Positions 15,501 through 24,582 of a stretch of 64,000 bases of DNA are shown here, in pieces (within the stretch, counting starts at the first letter, position 1; every line of letters begins with the position of its first letter). The stretch comes from Acinetobacter sp. TGL-Y2. GTDB taxonomy: Bacteria > Pseudomonadota > Gammaproteobacteria > Pseudomonadales > Moraxellaceae. The notes under the pieces were generated by a model, which was given only the letters and a program-made list of their open reading frames with translations, did not search any database and had not been told where the DNA came from. Position numbers and translations under genes: made by a program. The stretch covers positions 2,666,001 to 2,730,000 of the forward strand of contig NZ_CP015110.1 of assembly GCF_001612555.1 (NCBI RefSeq). The letters run 5' to 3'.

Positions 15501-16427
15501 TCAACTCCACCATAAGGTAATGAGTGAGGCGGAAACCATAAAGCCGAAAATCGTGCTCATGAGTAGTGGCGTAAGCGCTTGATCCTTTAGACCATAGGCC
15601 TGCCCCAGCATGCCAAAAATGGTCGGCATCGGTAAGGAGGCAATAATGGTCCCTGCATAAATCATTTCCTGACTGGCATCGGTTAAATAGGTCAAACCTA
15701 AAAATACCAATAAAGGCATGATCAAATTACTTGAGATTACCAAATAAAGACTTTGTGTATTGACGTATTTTAGCGTGAGTCCAACAATGCCACCGCCGAT
15801 AGAAAATAAAGCCAATGGTGAGGCGGTTTGTCCAAGCAGTGCCAATACATCATCGAGATAACGCGGAATTCTGATCTGTAAAATGGCGCAGCCAATGCCG
15901 ATGATGACGCCCATAAACAAGGGGTTTTTAAGCAAAGTCAAAACCGTTCGTTTTGAAATAGACCAAAGATTGGCTTGTTTTTGCCTACTCAGCTCTGCCA
16001 AGACCAATACAGTCGGTATCAGCAGTAAACTTTCAATAATCACCACCAATGAGGTATATGTCATGGCTTTTTGACCCATCAGCAAGGTCAAGACAGCCGT
16101 TCCGATCAGTCCTGTATTGGACATGGACGCGCCCAAAGACAACACCGCAGATTGAGATTGATTATTTTTAAAATAATGCGAGACCAGAAAAAATGCCACG
16201 ACATAGAGCAGCAAGGTCACAATACTATAAACAAAGAAATATCCGGGATACCAAATTTCATGTAAATCTTTAGAGGCGAGTGACTGCAAAAATAGCGCAG
16301 GCAATGCAATTTTGATTACGAAAGCACCCACAGTCGCAACGTTTTCTTTAGAGAGAAAATGGAATTTTACAGAAGAATAGCCTAGAGCCAGTAACAAAAA
16401 AATAGGCATGATGACTGCAAAAACCAT
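15501..16427 (-). CDS. AEC family transporter
   Basis: The 308-residue membrane protein has about ten hydrophobic helices in two halves, as in the auxin efflux carrier (AEC) family: the first starts VFAVIMPIFLLLALGY and the second TVLTLLKNPLFMGVIIGIGCAILQI. The crossover motif region ALFSIGGGIVGL and LIMPLLVFLGL fit the family. Bacterial members export or exchange small carboxylates such as malate; the substrate here is unknown. It lies in the inner membrane. The OYE gene upstream on the same strand is 121 bases away. Confidence 0.85.
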   Translation of the reverse strand: MVFAVIMPIFLLLALGYSSVKFHFLSKENVATVGAFVIKIALPALFLQSLASKDLHEIWYPGYFFVYSIVTLLLYVVAFFLVSHYFKNNQSQSAVLSLGASMSNTGLIGTAVLTLLMGQKAMTYTSLVVIIESLLLIPTVLVLAELSRQKQANLWSISKRTVLTLLKNPLFMGVIIGIGCAILQIRIPRYLDDVLALLGQTASPLALFSIGGGIVGLTLKYVNTQSLYLVISSNLIMPLLVFLGLTYLTDASQEMIYAGTIIASLPMPTIFGMLGQAYGLKDQALTPLLMSTIFGFMVSASLITLWWS

Positions 16428-16548
16428 GTAAAACGATCCCCTTCAAAATATTCAATTTAAGCGATAATAAAAAACCACTTTAAAACCCAGTCTGATCCAA
16501 TTCATAAGGAAAAGCGAGTTTTAAAAAGTGGTAAGTCGTACTCTAAAT

Positions 16549-17658
16549 TTAAAAAGCTTTAAATAGCGCTTTCAAACCATGTGGCTGACAGCGTAAATAC
16601 TGTGGACTAATTTCAATCTCTGCGCCTAGGCTGGCTGCTGCATGCCATGGCCATCTTGGATCATAAAGCATTGCCCGTGCCAGTCCAATCGCATCTGCTT
16701 GACCCTGTATTAAAATATCTTCAGCCTGCTGAGCTTCTGTAATCAGTCCGACTGCAATCACAGGAATGCTCACATTTCGTTTAATCGCTTCAGCAAAAGG
16801 CACTTGATAATTCGCCCCGATTTTAATGTCTTGCTCAGGATGTAAGCCACCCGACGATACATGAATATAAGCCACGCCCAATTGCTCTAAGGCTTTAGAC
16901 AAACCAATGGATGAGTCTATATCCCATCCCCCCTGTTCATTCATCCAGTCCGATGCTGAAATTCGAACCCCGACTGGGTAGCCTTCAGGAACAACATTTT
17001 TAATGGCTTGTACCACTTGTAAGGTCAGTCGAATACGATTTTCCAAACTGCCGCCATATTCATCACTGCGCAGATTCGACAATGGTGATAAAAATTGATG
17101 CAACAAATAACCATGTGCGGCATGTACTTCGATCAAATCAAAACCTGCATCTACGGCACGAACAGCTGAATCGGCAAAATCAGCAATCAATTCATCAATT
17201 TCAGCAGACGTTAATGCATGCGGTGCACTGTCGGAAGAGTTAAACGGTAAATCACTTGCTGAAACAGTCTGCCAGCCATGGGTCTGCTCTGGAGAAAATT
17301 GGCCTTTTCCATCCCAAGGTTTATCTGTAGAAGCTTTACGACCAGCATGCGCCAGTTGCACGCCTATCGGCATGGGAGACAAAGATTTAACTTTGACCAA
17401 TAAGGCTTTGATTTGGGCGCGTTGTAGGTCATTCCAAAGCCCTAAATCTGCATAGCTGATCCGTCCTTCAGGTTGTACCGCAGTTGCTTCAACAATGCAT
17501 AAGCCTGCACCAGACAATGCATAATTCGCCCATTGTTGTTCATGCCAGTAGCTCGATTCGCCCTGCTCAGATGCCGAATACTGGCACATAGGTGCAATAA
17601 TGATTCTGTTCTTTAAATGAAGCGATCCAAGCTGAATCGGTTGAAATAATAATGACAT
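16549..17658 (-). CDS. Old yellow enzyme, YqjM/NamA-like NADPH oxidoreductase
   Basis: The 369-residue protein is a TIM-barrel flavoenzyme. It begins LFQPIQLGSLHLKNRIIIAPMCQYSA, where the Cys in APMCQYSA is the flavin-tuning cysteine of YqjM-type (class III) enzymes. QLAHAGRKAS and HAAHGYLLHQFLSPLSN supply FMN and substrate-binding residues (the paired histidines), and GLARAMLYDPRWPWHAA closes the barrel with the Trp/Pro/Trp tail typical of the group. Such enzymes reduce activated C=C bonds using NADPH. Physiological substrates are usually unknown. AGGAGT lies before the ATG. Confidence 0.9.
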   Translation of the reverse strand: MSLLFQPIQLGSLHLKNRIIIAPMCQYSASEQGESSYWHEQQWANYALSGAGLCIVEATAVQPEGRISYADLGLWNDLQRAQIKALLVKVKSLSPMPIGVQLAHAGRKASTDKPWDGKGQFSPEQTHGWQTVSASDLPFNSSDSAPHALTSAEIDELIADFADSAVRAVDAGFDLIEVHAAHGYLLHQFLSPLSNLRSDEYGGSLENRIRLTLQVVQAIKNVVPEGYPVGVRISASDWMNEQGGWDIDSSIGLSKALEQLGVAYIHVSSGGLHPEQDIKIGANYQVPFAEAIKRNVSIPVIAVGLITEAQQAEDILIQGQADAIGLARAMLYDPRWPWHAAASLGAEIEISPQYLRCQPHGLKALFKAF

Positions 17659-18275
17659 GCGATGACTCCTTTGTGCGTATTCAATCTATAGCAAATACTC
17701 TTCACCTCATTCAACGGCAAAAAAGAAACAGACCTGCTTATGAGTCTGTGTTTGAGTGCTAAAAATGTAATGTTTTTGAAGACTACATTAAAATAATACG
17801 TGACCCCAAACCCAATACCAACTCATTATTCACCTTGTGACTTGGGCTTGTGTTAATCACATATTGAATATGATGAGCGTAGCATTAACCACGGCATTGG
17901 GTTATCGCTTTAGTTAAGCTCAATATGATATCCGCACTGACATCAAAAACAGCCTTGCCTGCTGCAAAACACTCGTTCACATATACGCAGTTCAACGCTA
18001 AACCCAAGATATCATTCGGCGATGAAACCACCAATCCTAAATATTTCAGACCCAGTTACTGTGAATGATCGACTTTAATATTCATTTATAACGCTCTTTA
18101 GAAAATATCTCATCTCAAACCAGAGACTAAAATTTAAAAATGAAATCCTTATTCCTCTCATGAGTGTTTCATAAGAGAGAAATCGAATAAATTCTATTAA
18201 AGGGTTATGAACCAGACTTGTAATTCCAAGTGCTGAACCCGATATTAAACACATCCTTTTTGCAAATAAAAGCGC
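17659..18275. other. Intergenic region upstream of mutM
   Basis: A 617-base spacer between divergent genes. It contains a possible minus-strand pseudogene (17885-18085). No other gene or RNA was found. Confidence 0.5.
17885..18085 (-). pseudogene. Possible broken small gene (66 codons, one stop)
   Basis: On the minus strand ATG 18085 opens MNIKVDHSQ-stop-LGLKYLGLVVSSPNDI and continues in the same frame as LGLALNCVYVNECFAA and GKAVFDVSADIILSLTKA to TAA at 17885. The second part has a natural protein-like composition, and an AGAG precedes the ATG, so this could be a small gene with a nonsense mutation at codon 10. I do not recognise the family, and a chance frame is not excluded. Confidence 0.3.
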
Positions 18276-19130
18276 ATGCCTGAATTACCTGAAGTTGAAA
18301 CCACCAAGACCAGTCTGTTACCGCTGGTTGATCAAACCGTCTGTCGTGCTGAAGTCAATAACTCGAGTTTGCGCTGGCCCATTCCCCATGACCTGAATAA
18401 ATTGGTGGGGCAAAAACTGATTCGACTCACCCGCAGATCAAAATATATTCTTGCTGAGTTTGAACAGGACACCATGCTTTGGCATTTGGGAATGTCTGGA
18501 AGCTTTCGTTTATGTGATACACAGACTGAACTGCGTAAACATGATCATTTAGTGATTCAATTCGAAAACACTGAACTACGTTATCATGACCCACGCCGTT
18601 TTGGTTGTATCTTATGGTTAGATGAATCATCGCAAACCAAACTCATCGACACACTGGGACCTGAGCCTTTAAGTGATGCCTTTAATGCTGACTATTTGGA
18701 AGCTAAATTTAAGAATAAAAATGTGGGTGCCAAAGTTGCGATTATGGACAATCATATTGTGGTGGGGGTTGGAAATATTTATGCCACAGAAAGCTTATTC
18801 AATTTAGGTATTCATCCTGCACAACCCGCTTCGAGCTTAAGTCGACAGCAAATTGAAACATTTGTTGTTGAAGTCAAACGGATATTAAAACAAGCGATTG
18901 ATTTGGGTGGCTCCACCTTAAGAGATTATACCAATGCCATGGGTGAAAATGGGTATTTCCAGCAAACGCTACTTGCTTATGGCCGGGCGGGTGAAATGTG
19001 TGTGAACTGCGAAACCACTATGGAAAATTTAAAACTCGGACAACGTGCTTCGGTTTTTTGTCCGCAGTGCCAACCCTTAAAACAAGTTAAAATCGCCAGC
19101 AAGAAAGCAATTAAGAGTAAAAAAGCATGA
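18276..19130 (+). CDS. mutM: Formamidopyrimidine-DNA glycosylase MutM (Fpg)
   Basis: The 284-residue protein has the Fpg hallmarks: N-terminal PELPEVE (P2 is the nucleophile, E3 catalytic), K56 in RRSKYIL, the H2TH region around VGVGNIYATE (residues 163-172), and a zinc finger with C242, C245, C262 and C265 (R257 in the finger). It removes 8-oxoguanine and ring-opened purines, with lyase activity. The usual length is about 270; here a Lys-rich tail (VKIASKKAIKSKKA) extends beyond the zinc finger. Its stop overlaps the start of the parvulin gene by four bases (ATGA), showing translational coupling. Confidence 0.97.
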   Translation: MPELPEVETTKTSLLPLVDQTVCRAEVNNSSLRWPIPHDLNKLVGQKLIRLTRRSKYILAEFEQDTMLWHLGMSGSFRLCDTQTELRKHDHLVIQFENTELRYHDPRRFGCILWLDESSQTKLIDTLGPEPLSDAFNADYLEAKFKNKNVGAKVAIMDNHIVVGVGNIYATESLFNLGIHPAQPASSLSRQQIETFVVEVKRILKQAIDLGGSTLRDYTNAMGENGYFQQTLLAYGRAGEMCVNCETTMENLKLGQRASVFCPQCQPLKQVKIASKKAIKSKKA

Positions 19131-19408
19131 AATCAGCCATTGTTCGACATATTTTGGTCAAAGACAAAGACTTGTGTGAGCAGCTCAAAAAGAAAATTAA
19201 AGCAGGTGCTGATTTTTCTAAAATTGCTAAACAATATTCAACTTGCCCATCAAATAAAAAGGGTGGAGAACTGGGGGATATTAAAAAAGGTCAGTTGGTC
19301 GCTCCGATTGATAAAGCTGTATTTACTTTACCTGAGCGTGAACTTCATGGACCCATTAAGAGCCAATTTGGCTGGCATTTACTCGAAATCAAATTTCGTA
19401 TGGATTAA
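19127..19408 (+). CDS. ppiC: Parvulin-type peptidyl-prolyl isomerase (PpiC-like)
   Basis: The 93-residue single-domain parvulin begins with KSAIVRHILVKDKDLCEQL and contains FSKIAKQYSTCPSNKKGGELGD and the closing SQFGWHLLEIK motif, the standard rotamase core. It has no signal peptide, so it is cytoplasmic, like E. coli PpiC, and isomerises Xaa-Pro bonds. Its ATG overlaps the mutM stop by four bases, so the two are cotranslated; why a DNA repair enzyme and a prolyl isomerase share an operon is unclear. A strong terminator follows. Confidence 0.93.
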   Translation: MKSAIVRHILVKDKDLCEQLKKKIKAGADFSKIAKQYSTCPSNKKGGELGDIKKGQLVAPIDKAVFTLPERELHGPIKSQFGWHLLEIKFRMD

Positions 19409-19436
19409 AAAAACGGCACTTTAGGTGCCGTTTTTT
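19408..19436. terminator. Bidirectional terminator, ppiC / mscL
   Basis: CGGCAC and GTGCCG form a stem (19414-19419 with 19425-19430) extended by A6 and T6. It sits between convergent ppiC and mscL. Confidence 0.85.
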
Positions 19437-19455
19437 AAACTTCAAAACCTAATGA

Positions 19456-19888
19456 TTAGATTTGAGGACGTTTTTTTAATTCGTCACGAATTTCACGCAG
19501 TAACTCGATATCTGCTGGAGTCGCTTCTGGTGCAGCTTCTTCAGTTTTACGCATACGATTCAACACTTTAACCAATAAGAAAACCACCCATGCCAAAATA
19601 AGGAAGTTCAATAACACTGTTAAGAAACTACCATAGGTTAAAACGTTTACGCCTGCTTTGGTTAACTCATCGAGCGAAGATAAGTTATTTGGGTTATCTC
19701 CCAATACAAAAAACTTCTGAGTGAAATCAACACCACCACCGGTGATCACAGTGATTAAAGGCATAATAATGTCTTTCACCCAATGAATCAATAATCTTAC
19801 CAAACGCACCACCAATGATGACACCAATGGCTAAATCCATCATATTGCCTTTTACAGCAAATTCTTTAAACTCTTGAACAATACTCAT
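19456..19888 (-). pseudogene. mscL: mscL large-conductance mechanosensitive channel, frameshifted
   Basis: From ATG 19888 the minus strand encodes [20 protein letters not shown], then [16 protein letters not shown], the MscL N-terminus and first pore helix. The frame then shifts: one extra G in a GGG run (19779-19781) moves the rest, [16 protein letters not shown] to KKRPQI, into another frame. The total length is 433 bases, one more than a multiple of three. Joined, the protein would be 143 residues, normal for MscL, with both membrane helices and the cytoplasmic helix. MscL releases solutes on hypo-osmotic shock. It is either a real null mutation or a one-base sequencing error. Confidence 0.9.
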
Positions 19889-20035
19889 CTAATACTCCAA
19901 AAAATATTTTGCTCATTATTTTAAATTTTATACAAGGAATTGTTCATTTTAAGCACAGAACAGATTTCCCCAAAAATCCCATGTAATTTACTCAGAATTG
20001 AATTTTTTTAATAGGGTTAATTGCCAATTCTAAAC

Positions 20036-20068
20036 AAAAAAGCCATCAACGAATTGATGGCTTTTTTG
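20036..20068 (-). terminator. Terminator of typA
   Basis: AGCCATCAA and TTGATGGCT (20041-20049 with 20054-20062) form a stem flanked by A and T runs, 34 bases past the typA stop. Confidence 0.85.
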
Positions 20069-20101
20069 ACTAAACATAGTCCATGTTCATAATTTTAAAA
20101 A

Positions 20102-21937
20102 TTATTTACCACGGTTACGCTTACGTTCGCCTTCTGTCAACCAACGTTTACGGATACGGATTGATTTAGGTGTTACTTCAACTAATTCATCATCTTGAAT
20201 AAATTCAAGTGCTTGTTCAAGCGTGTATTCAATTGCTGGAACTAAAGTTAAAGCTTCGTCTGTACCAGATGCACGTACGTTCGTTAACTGCTTCGCCTTC
20301 GTTGGATTCACAGCCATATCGTCAGAACGTGAGTTAATACCGATGATCATGCCTTCGTAAACTTCTAACTGTGGACGAGCAAATAGACGGCCACGGTCTT
20401 GTAACGTAAACAATGCATAGCCCAAGCATACGCCTTGAACCATTGACACTAAGACACCGTTTTGACGTTGCGCAACAGTACCTGCTTTCGCTGGACCATA
20501 ATGCGAAAAGCTTGACGTCATAATCCCTGTACCAGAAGTCATGGTTAGGTATTCAGAACGGAAACCAATTAGACCACGTGAAGGAACAGTTGCTTCAATA
20601 CGGATACGACCTTTGCCGTCAACTTCCATATTGGTCATTTCACCTTTACGGAAGCCCATTTGTTCCATTACGAAACCTTGATGTTGTTCTTCAACATCAA
20701 AAGTCACGTTCTCAAAAGGCTCTTGAGTTTGACCATCAACTTCTTTCATGATCACTTGCGGACGAGAAACACCCATCTCGAAGCCTTCACGACGCATATT
20801 TTCAATAAGAACTGAAAGGTGAAGTTCACCACGACCAGATACTTTGAAACGATCTGGAGAATCAGTGTCTTCAACACGTAAAGCTACGTTGTGGATCAAT
20901 TCGCGGTCTAGACGTTCACGGATATTACGTGAAGTCACGAATTTACCTTCTTTACCAGCAAATGGTGAGTTGTTTACTTGGAATGTCATGGTCACTGTAG
21001 GCTCATCTACAGACAATGGCGGTAAAGCTTCAACATTTTTCGGATCACAAATCGTGTCAGAAATGTGAAGTGCATCAATACCGGTAATACAAACGATATC
21101 ACCTGCATTTGCTTCTTCAATATCAACGCGATCTAAACCATGGTAACCCATAATTTTTAAGATACGGCCGTTACGTGTTTTGCCTTCTTTATCAATCACA
21201 GTCACTTGTGTGTTCAATTTTACTGAACCACGTTGAATACGACCAATACCTATAACACCAACGAAGCTATTATAGTCAAGTGAAGACACTTGCATTTGGA
21301 ACGGGCCATCAACGTCAACTTTTGGTGGCTCAACGATATCAACGATGGTTTGGAACAATGGCGTCATGTCATCAGCAAGTTCTTCTGGAGAAGGACCAGC
21401 AACACCACGAAGACCAGATGCATAAACAATTGGGAAATCTAACTGTTCGTCAGAACCACCTAAGTTATCAAACAAGTCAAAAACTTGGTCAATTACCCAA
21501 TCAGGGCGTGCGCTTGGCTTGTCTACTTTGTTAATAATAACGATTGGTTTTAAACCACGTGCGAACGCTTTTTGCGTTACAAAACGCGTTTGTGGCATTG
21601 GACCTTCTTGAGAGTCAACAAGAAGCAATACACAGTCAACCATTGACATTACACGTTCAACTTCACCACCGAAGTCAGCATGTCCTGGGGTATCCACGAT
21701 GTTAATGCGGTATTCCGTGTTTGTACGCGCGTCTGTCCATTTAATTGCAGTGTTTTTTGCAAGAATGGTAATACCACGTTCACTTTCAATAGCGCCAGAA
21801 TCCATGACACGCTCAATCTCACCCGCGCGATCACCGAGTGCACCTGATTGTTGCAAAAGTTTGTCTACAAGAGTAGTTTTACCATGATCGACGTGCGCAA
21901 TAATGGCGATGTTACGGAGAGTTTTAATATCTGACAT
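20102..21937 (-). CDS. typA: Ribosome-dependent GTPase TypA/BipA
   Basis: The 611-residue translational GTPase starts with ISDIKTLRN-like sequence and G1 AHVDHGKTTLVD (P-loop near residue 18), switch II DTPGHADFGGE and G4 NKVDKPSARP. The domain order matches EF-G without domain IV, and the BipA-specific C-terminal domain follows (GLIGFRSEYLTMTSGTG, RPQLEVYEGMIIG). It is full length. BipA helps late 50S assembly and growth in cold or stress conditions. It is divergent from the nucleobase permease gene with 173 bases between them and is monocistronic with its own terminator. Confidence 0.98.
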   Translation of the reverse strand: MSDIKTLRNIAIIAHVDHGKTTLVDKLLQQSGALGDRAGEIERVMDSGAIESERGITILAKNTAIKWTDARTNTEYRINIVDTPGHADFGGEVERVMSMVDCVLLLVDSQEGPMPQTRFVTQKAFARGLKPIVIINKVDKPSARPDWVIDQVFDLFDNLGGSDEQLDFPIVYASGLRGVAGPSPEELADDMTPLFQTIVDIVEPPKVDVDGPFQMQVSSLDYNSFVGVIGIGRIQRGSVKLNTQVTVIDKEGKTRNGRILKIMGYHGLDRVDIEEANAGDIVCITGIDALHISDTICDPKNVEALPPLSVDEPTVTMTFQVNNSPFAGKEGKFVTSRNIRERLDRELIHNVALRVEDTDSPDRFKVSGRGELHLSVLIENMRREGFEMGVSRPQVIMKEVDGQTQEPFENVTFDVEEQHQGFVMEQMGFRKGEMTNMEVDGKGRIRIEATVPSRGLIGFRSEYLTMTSGTGIMTSSFSHYGPAKAGTVAQRQNGVLVSMVQGVCLGYALFTLQDRGRLFARPQLEVYEGMIIGINSRSDDMAVNPTKAKQLTNVRASGTDEALTLVPAIEYTLEQALEFIQDDELVEVTPKSIRIRKRWLTEGERKRNRGK

Positions 21938-22110
21938 GTAAATTCAATGCGTATGTAATTTGAGGGCAAATTATACAGAAAATTCCAGACTTTTGACAGT
22001 GACAGTTTATTGACAATCACATTTTTTTTTGACAAATGACATCCTTTTCGTTTTGTAAAGCTGTGTATCTCGATTAGAATAGCGCCATTCTGCCAAAACT
22101 ATGATGACTA

Positions 22111-23481
22111 ATGTCTGATTTAAACACACCTTCAGAGCAAAATAAGCAATTAGATTTGGTTTACGGTCTGAATGATCGTCCGAAACCTTTTGTTGCATTT
22201 TTAGCCGCTTTTCAACATCTCCTCGCGATTATTGTCCCTATTGTTACACCCGGTTTACTGATTTGCTTGGCTTTGGGTGTCTCAAAAGAAGACACCAATA
22301 TGATTCTTTCCATGTCATTGGTGATCTCAGGCATCGCAACCTTCCTACAATGTAAAAAAATCGGTCCATTTGGTGCAGGTCTTTTAATTGTTCAAGGCAC
22401 CAGTTTTAACTTCATTGGTCCAATCATTGGTATTGGTTCAGCAATGGTCGCAGCAGGCACACCTGTTGAATCGGTCATGGCGGCTATTTTTGGTGTAGTG
22501 ATTGCAGGCTCGTTCATTGAAATGGGTGTATCTCAGATTTTGCCGTGGATTAAAAAGCTGATTACACCGTTAGTGACCGGCATTGTGGTGTTGTTGATTG
22601 GTTTAACCTTAATTAAGGAAGGTTTAATCAGCATGGGCGGTGGCTATCAAGCCATGAGCAATAATACCTTTGCCAATGCCGACAACTTAGTCATGTCATG
22701 TACTGTTTTGGCATTGATCATTATTTTAAATCGTATTCGTGTGACATGGGTAAAAAGCTCAGCCATTTTAATTGCATTGATTGTCGGTTATACGGTAGCG
22801 GGTTTTATGGGGCATTTGGACTTTTCAGGTCTTCATGATGCACCGCTAATTCAAGTGCCCACACCAATGCACTTTGGTTTAGACTTCTCTTGGAGTTTGT
22901 TTATTCCTATGGCTTTTATTTACCTCGTCACCTCTTTAGAGGCCATTGGGGACATCACTGCAACATCTAAACTTTCAAATCAGCCTGTAGACGGTCCTCA
23001 GTGGATGCAACGTATTAAAGGCGGTGTGTTAGTGAACGGTACAAATTCATTATTAGCGGGTATTTTCAACACTTTCCCAAGTTCAGTATTTGCGCAAAAT
23101 AATGGCGTGATTCAACTGACAGGTGTTGCCAGTCGTTACGTTGGTATTTGGATTGCAGTGCTTTTGGTTATTTTAGGGTTATTCCCTGCTGTTGCTGGCG
23201 TGATTCAAGCTGTGCCTCAAGCGGTTCTTGGTGGCGCTGTGATGGTGATGTTCGGTGCAGTTGCCGCCTCTGGGATTAACATTCTTTCGGGTGTTCATTT
23301 AGATCGCCGTGCGCTTCTCATCATTGCGATTTCATTGGCACTGGGTTTAGGTGTAGCACAAGTTCCACAGATTTTAGAGCACCTTCCTGAACTATTCCGC
23401 AACATCTTTAGTTCGGGCGTTGCGACGGGCGGTATTGCTGCATTACTTTTAAATATTATTCTTCCTGAAACGAAGAAATAA
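22111..23481 (+). CDS. NCS2 family nucleobase:cation symporter (xanthine/urate type)
   Basis: The 456-residue inner-membrane protein has about 14 helices of the UraA fold. It shows AFLAAFQHLLAIIVPIVTPG, with the TM1 His conserved in purine transporters, TSLEAIGDITATS in TM8 with the substrate-binding Glu, and the NCS2 signature QNNGVIQLTGVASRYVG in TM10, where QNxGxIxxT is typical of xanthine/uric acid carriers. Uptake is proton-coupled. Which purine is taken cannot be fixed by eye. It heads a run of three plus-strand genes with short gaps (65 and 10 bases) that may be partly cotranscribed. Confidence 0.9.
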   Translation: MSDLNTPSEQNKQLDLVYGLNDRPKPFVAFLAAFQHLLAIIVPIVTPGLLICLALGVSKEDTNMILSMSLVISGIATFLQCKKIGPFGAGLLIVQGTSFNFIGPIIGIGSAMVAAGTPVESVMAAIFGVVIAGSFIEMGVSQILPWIKKLITPLVTGIVVLLIGLTLIKEGLISMGGGYQAMSNNTFANADNLVMSCTVLALIIILNRIRVTWVKSSAILIALIVGYTVAGFMGHLDFSGLHDAPLIQVPTPMHFGLDFSWSLFIPMAFIYLVTSLEAIGDITATSKLSNQPVDGPQWMQRIKGGVLVNGTNSLLAGIFNTFPSSVFAQNNGVIQLTGVASRYVGIWIAVLLVILGLFPAVAGVIQAVPQAVLGGAVMVMFGAVAASGINILSGVHLDRRALLIIAISLALGLGVAQVPQILEHLPELFRNIFSSGVATGGIAALLLNIILPETKK

Positions 23482-23546
23482 TTTCATTTCAGTTACAGCA
23501 CTGCCCAGCATTGTCTGGGCATCGTTGTTCAATGGAGAGATAAAAT

Positions 23547-24572
23547 ATGGATCCTAGAAGTGAAGTTGTCATTCGACAGCATGATTATCTTTCTGGGCGT
23601 GTATTACTGATTAATGCACCGACCGATGATTTATTATCTAATCTAGGCGAAAATATCCAAGCCTCGGTATGGACTTGGAATTTTAACGAATATCAGTATT
23701 TTCAAAAGCTAGAAGCCAATGTTCATTTTGGTATTGAGTTACCTGAACATGATTTTAATCAAGCGATTATTTTTGTACCAAAATCAAAAGAGCTGTTGAA
23801 CTATATTTTGCATTATGCGGTCGAGCGCTTAGGCTTAGGTGCATCAGTGTTTTTGGTCGGCGAGAAAAAAGCGGGCGTTGAACGTGCATCGAAGCAGTTA
23901 ACCCCGTATGGACAAACCACAAAACTTGACAGTGCGCGTCACTGTCAAATGTGGCATTTGAAGGTCGAAACACTACCTAAAGCTCGTACGACTGCGGACT
24001 GGGCGCAAGTGTATCCTGTAGCAACACCCAATGGTGAAATCGAGATTTGTTCATTACCCGGTGTATTTAGCCAAAATCGTTTAGATATAGGCACAGCCGT
24101 TTTACTGCCGGAGCTGACCAAAATGACTTCGGGTAAGATTGCAGATTTCGGTTGCGGTTCTGGTGTAATTAGTGCATTTTTAGCCAAGCTAAACCCTAAA
24201 AATCGAATTTTTGCGATGGATGTCGATGCATTTGCTTTAGCATCAACCCGAATGACTTTTGAAAAAAATAATTTAGCACCCGAACAACTGGAAATTAAAG
24301 CGGTTACAGGTATTGAAGATGCCCCCTTGTTTCTTCATGCCATTGTAAGTAATCCCCCTTTTCATTCTGGAATCCAAACCGACTATAATGCAAGCGAAAG
24401 TTTATGCAAGACTTCACGCCGTCATTTGAAATCTGGTGGGGAGCTATGGATTGTGGCAAACCGTTTTTTAAATTACCCAACATTAATTGAGCAAAACTTT
24501 GGTCAGTGTGTGACCAAGGCGGATCAACAAGGCTTTAAAGTGCTATTCGCAAGTACTCAAAAGAAATCATAA
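23547..24572 (+). CDS. rsmC: 16S rRNA m2G1207 methyltransferase RsmC
   Basis: The 341-residue protein has the two-domain RsmC layout. The N-terminal domain is a degenerate methyltransferase that aids folding. The C-terminal domain has the SAM motif [16 protein letters not shown] (about residues 198-213) and the catalytic NPPFHSG motif (about residue 271), as in N2-guanine methyltransferases. RsmC methylates G1207 of 16S rRNA in the 30S subunit. The start has GGAGAGATAAAAT before ATG. The next gene, a LysP-like permease, begins 10 bases after the stop, implying cotranscription. Confidence 0.92.
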   Translation: MDPRSEVVIRQHDYLSGRVLLINAPTDDLLSNLGENIQASVWTWNFNEYQYFQKLEANVHFGIELPEHDFNQAIIFVPKSKELLNYILHYAVERLGLGASVFLVGEKKAGVERASKQLTPYGQTTKLDSARHCQMWHLKVETLPKARTTADWAQVYPVATPNGEIEICSLPGVFSQNRLDIGTAVLLPELTKMTSGKIADFGCGSGVISAFLAKLNPKNRIFAMDVDAFALASTRMTFEKNNLAPEQLEIKAVTGIEDAPLFLHAIVSNPPFHSGIQTDYNASESLCKTSRRHLKSGGELWIVANRFLNYPTLIEQNFGQCVTKADQQGFKVLFASTQKKS

Positions 24573-24582
24573 GGAACACACG

